The notes under the pieces were generated by a model, which saw nothing but the letters and a program-made list of their open reading frames with translations, ran no database searches and was not told the origin of the DNA. Source: Verrucomicrobiia bacterium (GTDB lineage: Bacteria; Verrucomicrobiota; Verrucomicrobiia; Verrucomicrobiales; DEV007). From it: DNA of 64,000 bases. Within the stretch, counting starts at the first letter, position 1. Every line of letters starts with the position of its first letter. The position numbers and the translations under genes are program-made. This document shows positions 61,408 through 64,000 of the stretch, piece by piece. The stretch spans positions 62,001 through 126,000 of the forward strand of contig JAUICH010000003.1 of assembly GCA_030427505.1 (NCBI GenBank), in the 5' to 3' direction.

Positions 61408-64000
61408 GTGGCCCTCCTGCCGATACCACTGTCTTCCCAACATAGAACTTCCATCACCAAAGCGACCCGGTTTTGTCGGGCCGTTTTCGTGGCTGGCGGT
61501 CTCTTATTGGCGTTGGCTGGCGCCTCTCCTGGACATGAGGGGGAAGATCACGACGAAGGCGGCGACACTCCAGTCCCTCAACCGGAGGACTTCGTTATGG
61601 AGGAAGTGGCGGGTCCCTGGGACATCGCCACCGGCATCGCTTTCGGACCCAACGCGGCGGGAGACAAGACCCGGCTCTATGTCTGGGAGAAGAATGGCAA
61701 AGTCTGGATTGTCGAAGACGGCGCTCGGCTTCCGCAGCCCATGATCGACCTCAGCGACGAGGTGGGGAACTGGCGCGACCACGGCCTGGTGGGCTTTGCG
61801 CTGGACCCGGACTTTAGAAGCAATGGCTATATTTATCTTCTCTACGTGGTTGATTACTATGCGCTCGTGTCCATGGAGCTGCCTGACTACAATCCCAATG
61901 CCAACCAGTTTTTCCACGCCAGCATCGGGCGGCTGACGCGCTATACCGCGCGGGTGCAGGATGATTTCCGTAGCGTCGATCCCGCGTCCCGGACAGTGTT
62001 GATCGGCGCGGACAAGACGTCTGGATTTCCCATCCTCCACGAATCGCACGGCATCGGATCGCTGGTCTTTGCCAAAGACCGCTCTCTTCTGGTCACCTGT
62101 GGCGACTCCGCCAGTTATAATGGGGTAGACCTCTCCAACAACGACGGCGGCTCGTACGGGGAAAAGGGCTTGAGCGAAGGCATCATCACGCCGGAGCAGA
62201 ACATCGGCGCTTTTCGCAGTCAGTCGCTGGATTCCCTGAACGGCAAATTACTGCGGATCGATTCCGCCACCGGCAATGGCTTGCCCACCAATCCGTACTA
62301 CGATCCCGCCGCCCCGGACTCAGCGCGCTCCCGCATCTGGGCGTTGGGGCTGCGGAACCCCTATCGCTTCGCCATCAAACCCGAGTCCGGTGGCCATGAA
62401 ACCGAGGAGGGCGATCCGGGAATCATCATGGTCGGAGACGTGGGCTGGAGCACTTGGGAGGAACTGAACGTGGTGACGGCGCCGGGGCAGAATTTCGGCT
62501 GGCCGCTCTACGAAGGCATGGATCAACAGCCCAACTACTGGGCGGTGAAACCGGCGGAATATCCCACCGGTCCCATTTCCCGGCCGGTGTTGGATTGGCG
62601 TCTCACGGCCCGCGCTACCCAGGACGGCGCCGATGTCTTCTCGCTAGGAGATGCCGCCAGCCCGGTGGTGGGGGAGAGCTTTCCCGGTAGTTCCTCAACC
62701 GGTGGCGCGTGGTGCATGGAGGGCGACTATCCCGAATACTACCACGGCACCTACTTTCACGCGGACTACTCGGGCCGCTGGATCAAGAACCTGGTGTTCG
62801 ACGACCAGAACCACCTCCTGGAGGTGCGGCCCTTTATTTCGAACGAGTCCGTTGCACCCATTCAATTGGCGGTACATCCGGACACCGGAGAACTGTATTT
62901 CGCTTCGTATCCCGACAAAGTGTTTCGCGTGGTCTATGCCCCCGGCGGGAACCGTCCGCCGAAGGCGGTCATTCAGGCGGACGTGACCAGTGGCGCGTCT
63001 CCGCTGGTGGTCACCTTCAACGCGGGCGAGTCCATCGATCCGGAAGGAGAAGCTCTGCAATACGAATGGGACTTTGGCGATGGCAGCGCACCGGAGATCA
63101 GTTCCAATCCCGTGCACGTCTTCACCGGGCAAGAGGGCACCCCCATGGTGCGTACGGTGCGGTTGACCGTTACGGACGCGGGCGGCACGACGGACACAGC
63201 GGAACAACTGGTGGGAGTGGACAACACGCCGCCCTCGGTGAAGATCACCAGCCCGGCGCCCGGCACCCGCTATCCCCTGGCTCAGGGGGAGATCGTTTAT
63301 CCTCTAACCGCGGACGTCACCGATCTGGAACAAGGCCAGGAGACCCTGACCTACGCCTGGCAGACCGTCCTGCACCACAACGACCACACCCACGAGGAGC
63401 CCGCGGACCCGAATCCAGAGACCAGTACCGTTATCAGCCCAGCCTACAGCCAGGTGGAAACCTATTTCTTCGTGATTTCCCTGACGGTCACCGACCCGCT
63501 GGGGCTCTCGACCACGGACTCCGTCACGCTGTATCCGGACGCGGCGGGCCTGCCGGTGGAGGCCAATGACGACTACGCGAGCGTGGAGATCGGCGGCGTG
63601 GTGGAAGTCGATGTGCTGGGAAATGACCGGGGCGCGATCAGCGACGCGGACCCCGCTTCCCTGAGAATTGTGCAACCGCCCACCAACGGGGTTGCCTCCA
63701 CCAATCCGGCGAAGGGCACCATCCGATACACGCACAACGGAGGACCGGCCACCTATGACGAATTGGCCTACACCATTTCCACCACTTCCGGCGTCGTTTC
63801 CAATCCGGGAACCGTCCGGCTGAGCCTGCCTCACGGATTGCGGGGGGAATATTTTTCGACCGTGTCGCTTGAGACCCCGGTGCTCACCCAGGTAGAAGGC
63901 CCCATCGATTTTTCCTGGCGTTCGGGAGCACCAGGGCCGGGAATACCAGCGGACGGATTTTCCGCGCGCTGGACGGGATTCCTGATTTCGCCGGTTTCGG
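61408..64000 (+). CDS. Secreted PQQ-type sugar dehydrogenase-like protein with PKD and PA14 domains, 3-prime end cut
   Basis: 864 residues are visible; the gene runs off the window. A GTG start (no ATG is present) gives a signal peptide (VFVAGGLLLALAGAS). A six-bladed glucose/sorbosone dehydrogenase propeller follows (about 55-510: GPWDIATGIAFGPN, VGFALDPDFRSNGYIYLLY, LNGKLLRIDSATG, RIWALGLRNPYRFAIKPES, DVGWSTWEELNVV, AGQNFGWPLYEG). Then a PKD domain (about 515-610, YEWDFGDGSAPE), a cadherin/Big_9-like module (about 718-800, EANDDYASVEIGG, VDVLGNDRG) and the beginning of a PA14 domain (about 810, GLRGEYFSTVSL). The PQQ-binding residues are not fully checkable. Likely secreted, sugar-binding or sugar-oxidising. 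Confidence 0.82.
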   Translation, partial: MALLPIPLSSQHRTSITKATRFCRAVFVAGGLLLALAGASPGHEGEDHDEGGDTPVPQPEDFVMEEVAGPWDIATGIAFGPNAAGDKTRLYVWEKNGKVWIVEDGARLPQPMIDLSDEVGNWRDHGLVGFALDPDFRSNGYIYLLYVVDYYALVSMELPDYNPNANQFFHASIGRLTRYTARVQDDFRSVDPASRTVLIGADKTSGFPILHESHGIGSLVFAKDRSLLVTCGDSASYNGVDLSNNDGGSYGEKGLSEGIITPEQNIGAFRSQSLDSLNGKLLRIDSATGNGLPTNPYYDPAAPDSARSRIWALGLRNPYRFAIKPESGGHETEEGDPGIIMVGDVGWSTWEELNVVTAPGQNFGWPLYEGMDQQPNYWAVKPAEYPTGPISRPVLDWRLTARATQDGADVFSLGDAASPVVGESFPGSSSTGGAWCMEGDYPEYYHGTYFHADYSGRWIKNLVFDDQNHLLEVRPFISNESVAPIQLAVHPDTGELYFASYPDKVFRVVYAPGGNRPPKAVIQADVTSGASPLVVTFNAGESIDPEGEALQYEWDFGDGSAPEISSNPVHVFTGQEGTPMVRTVRLTVTDAGGTTDTAEQLVGVDNTPPSVKITSPAPGTRYPLAQGEIVYPLTADVTDLEQGQETLTYAWQTVLHHNDHTHEEPADPNPETSTVISPAYSQVETYFFVISLTVTDPLGLSTTDSVTLYPDAAGLPVEANDDYASVEIGGVVEVDVLGNDRGAISDADPASLRIVQPPTNGVASTNPAKGTIRYTHNGGPATYDELAYTISTTSGVVSNPGTVRLSLPHGLRGEYFSTVSLETPVLTQVEGPIDFSWRSGAPGPGIPADGFSARWTGFLISPVS

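Noticed and set aside
1-64000. tRNA genes, rRNA, CRISPR arrays, prophage or replication origin
   Set aside because: I looked for T-loop-like GTTCGA patterns, regular direct repeats with spacers, integrase or terminase genes and DnaA-box clusters, and saw none that I could support. A dedicated search (tRNAscan, CRISPR finders) would be needed to exclude degenerate cases.

Overview
This is a GC-rich bacterial chromosome segment with densely packed short operons on both strands. The gene content fits Verrucomicrobiota, probably a free-living or marine polysaccharide degrader. The pointers are formylglycine-type sulfatases, an SGNH esterase, large secreted esterases, a sugar-dehydrogenase-like protein with PKD and PA14 domains, secreted beta-helix proteins with GDLD-type coiled coils, several lineage-restricted secreted proteins, few Shine-Dalgarno sites, and palindromic intergenic repeats. 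The phylum call is an inference from protein families; there is no rRNA, and I found no tRNA or CRISPR array.

Layout. 1-3.6 kb: a truncated secreted esterase, a GT4 glycosyltransferase and two intergenic regions full of palindromic repeats. 3.6-8.6 kb: BioF, an LptF/LptG permease, a YkgJ cysteine-cluster protein, and a HAD phosphatase surrounded by three small paralogous membrane proteins. 8.7-13.2 kb: DAHP synthase, then an overlapping LOG-tlyA-nadK operon and a DUF2726 protein. 13.3-19.7 kb: an SdpR/SdpI-like regulator and membrane pair with a palindromic operator, FxsA, a suppressor-of-fused domain protein, a possible ADP-ribosyltransferase-fold protein, a beta-helix protein and DoxX. 19.8-24.5 kb: PurT, an MpaA-like amidase, a SMUG1-like glycosylase, a ParDE toxin-antitoxin pair and a TMEM143-like protein. 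24.7-29.1 kb: a beta-helix protein and a BlaI/BlaR1 pair in which BlaR1 carries three extra secretin-N-like repeats. 29.1-34.4 kb: a potABCD polyamine operon downstream of PPK2. 34.5-40.3 kb: a cNMP-binding protein, MmuM, PanE, a purine nucleoside phosphorylase, an isolated nuoBC pair and transaldolase. 40.4-49.5 kb: two sulfatases, a MITE-like element, an L,D-transpeptidase, two unknown envelope proteins, an SGNH hydrolase and a CDF transporter. 49.9-53.6 kb: tandem von Willebrand A-like membrane proteins. 53.6-58 kb: a D-xylonate catabolism cluster (YjhG-type dehydratase, FAH-family dehydratase, GntP permease). 58.2-64 kb: an NlpC/P60 protein, a large double-domain esterase and the truncated sugar-dehydrogenase-like protein.

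Metabolic reading: the sulfatases and esterases would strip sulfate and acyl groups from polysaccharides, and the GntP-YjhG-FAH cluster would take up a sugar acid and convert it toward 2,5-dioxopentanoate (Weimberg-type route). The features most worth following up are the BlaR1 fusion with its paired operators, the vWA pair in which one copy has lost its metal site, the three-copy small membrane protein family, and the structured intergenic repeats.
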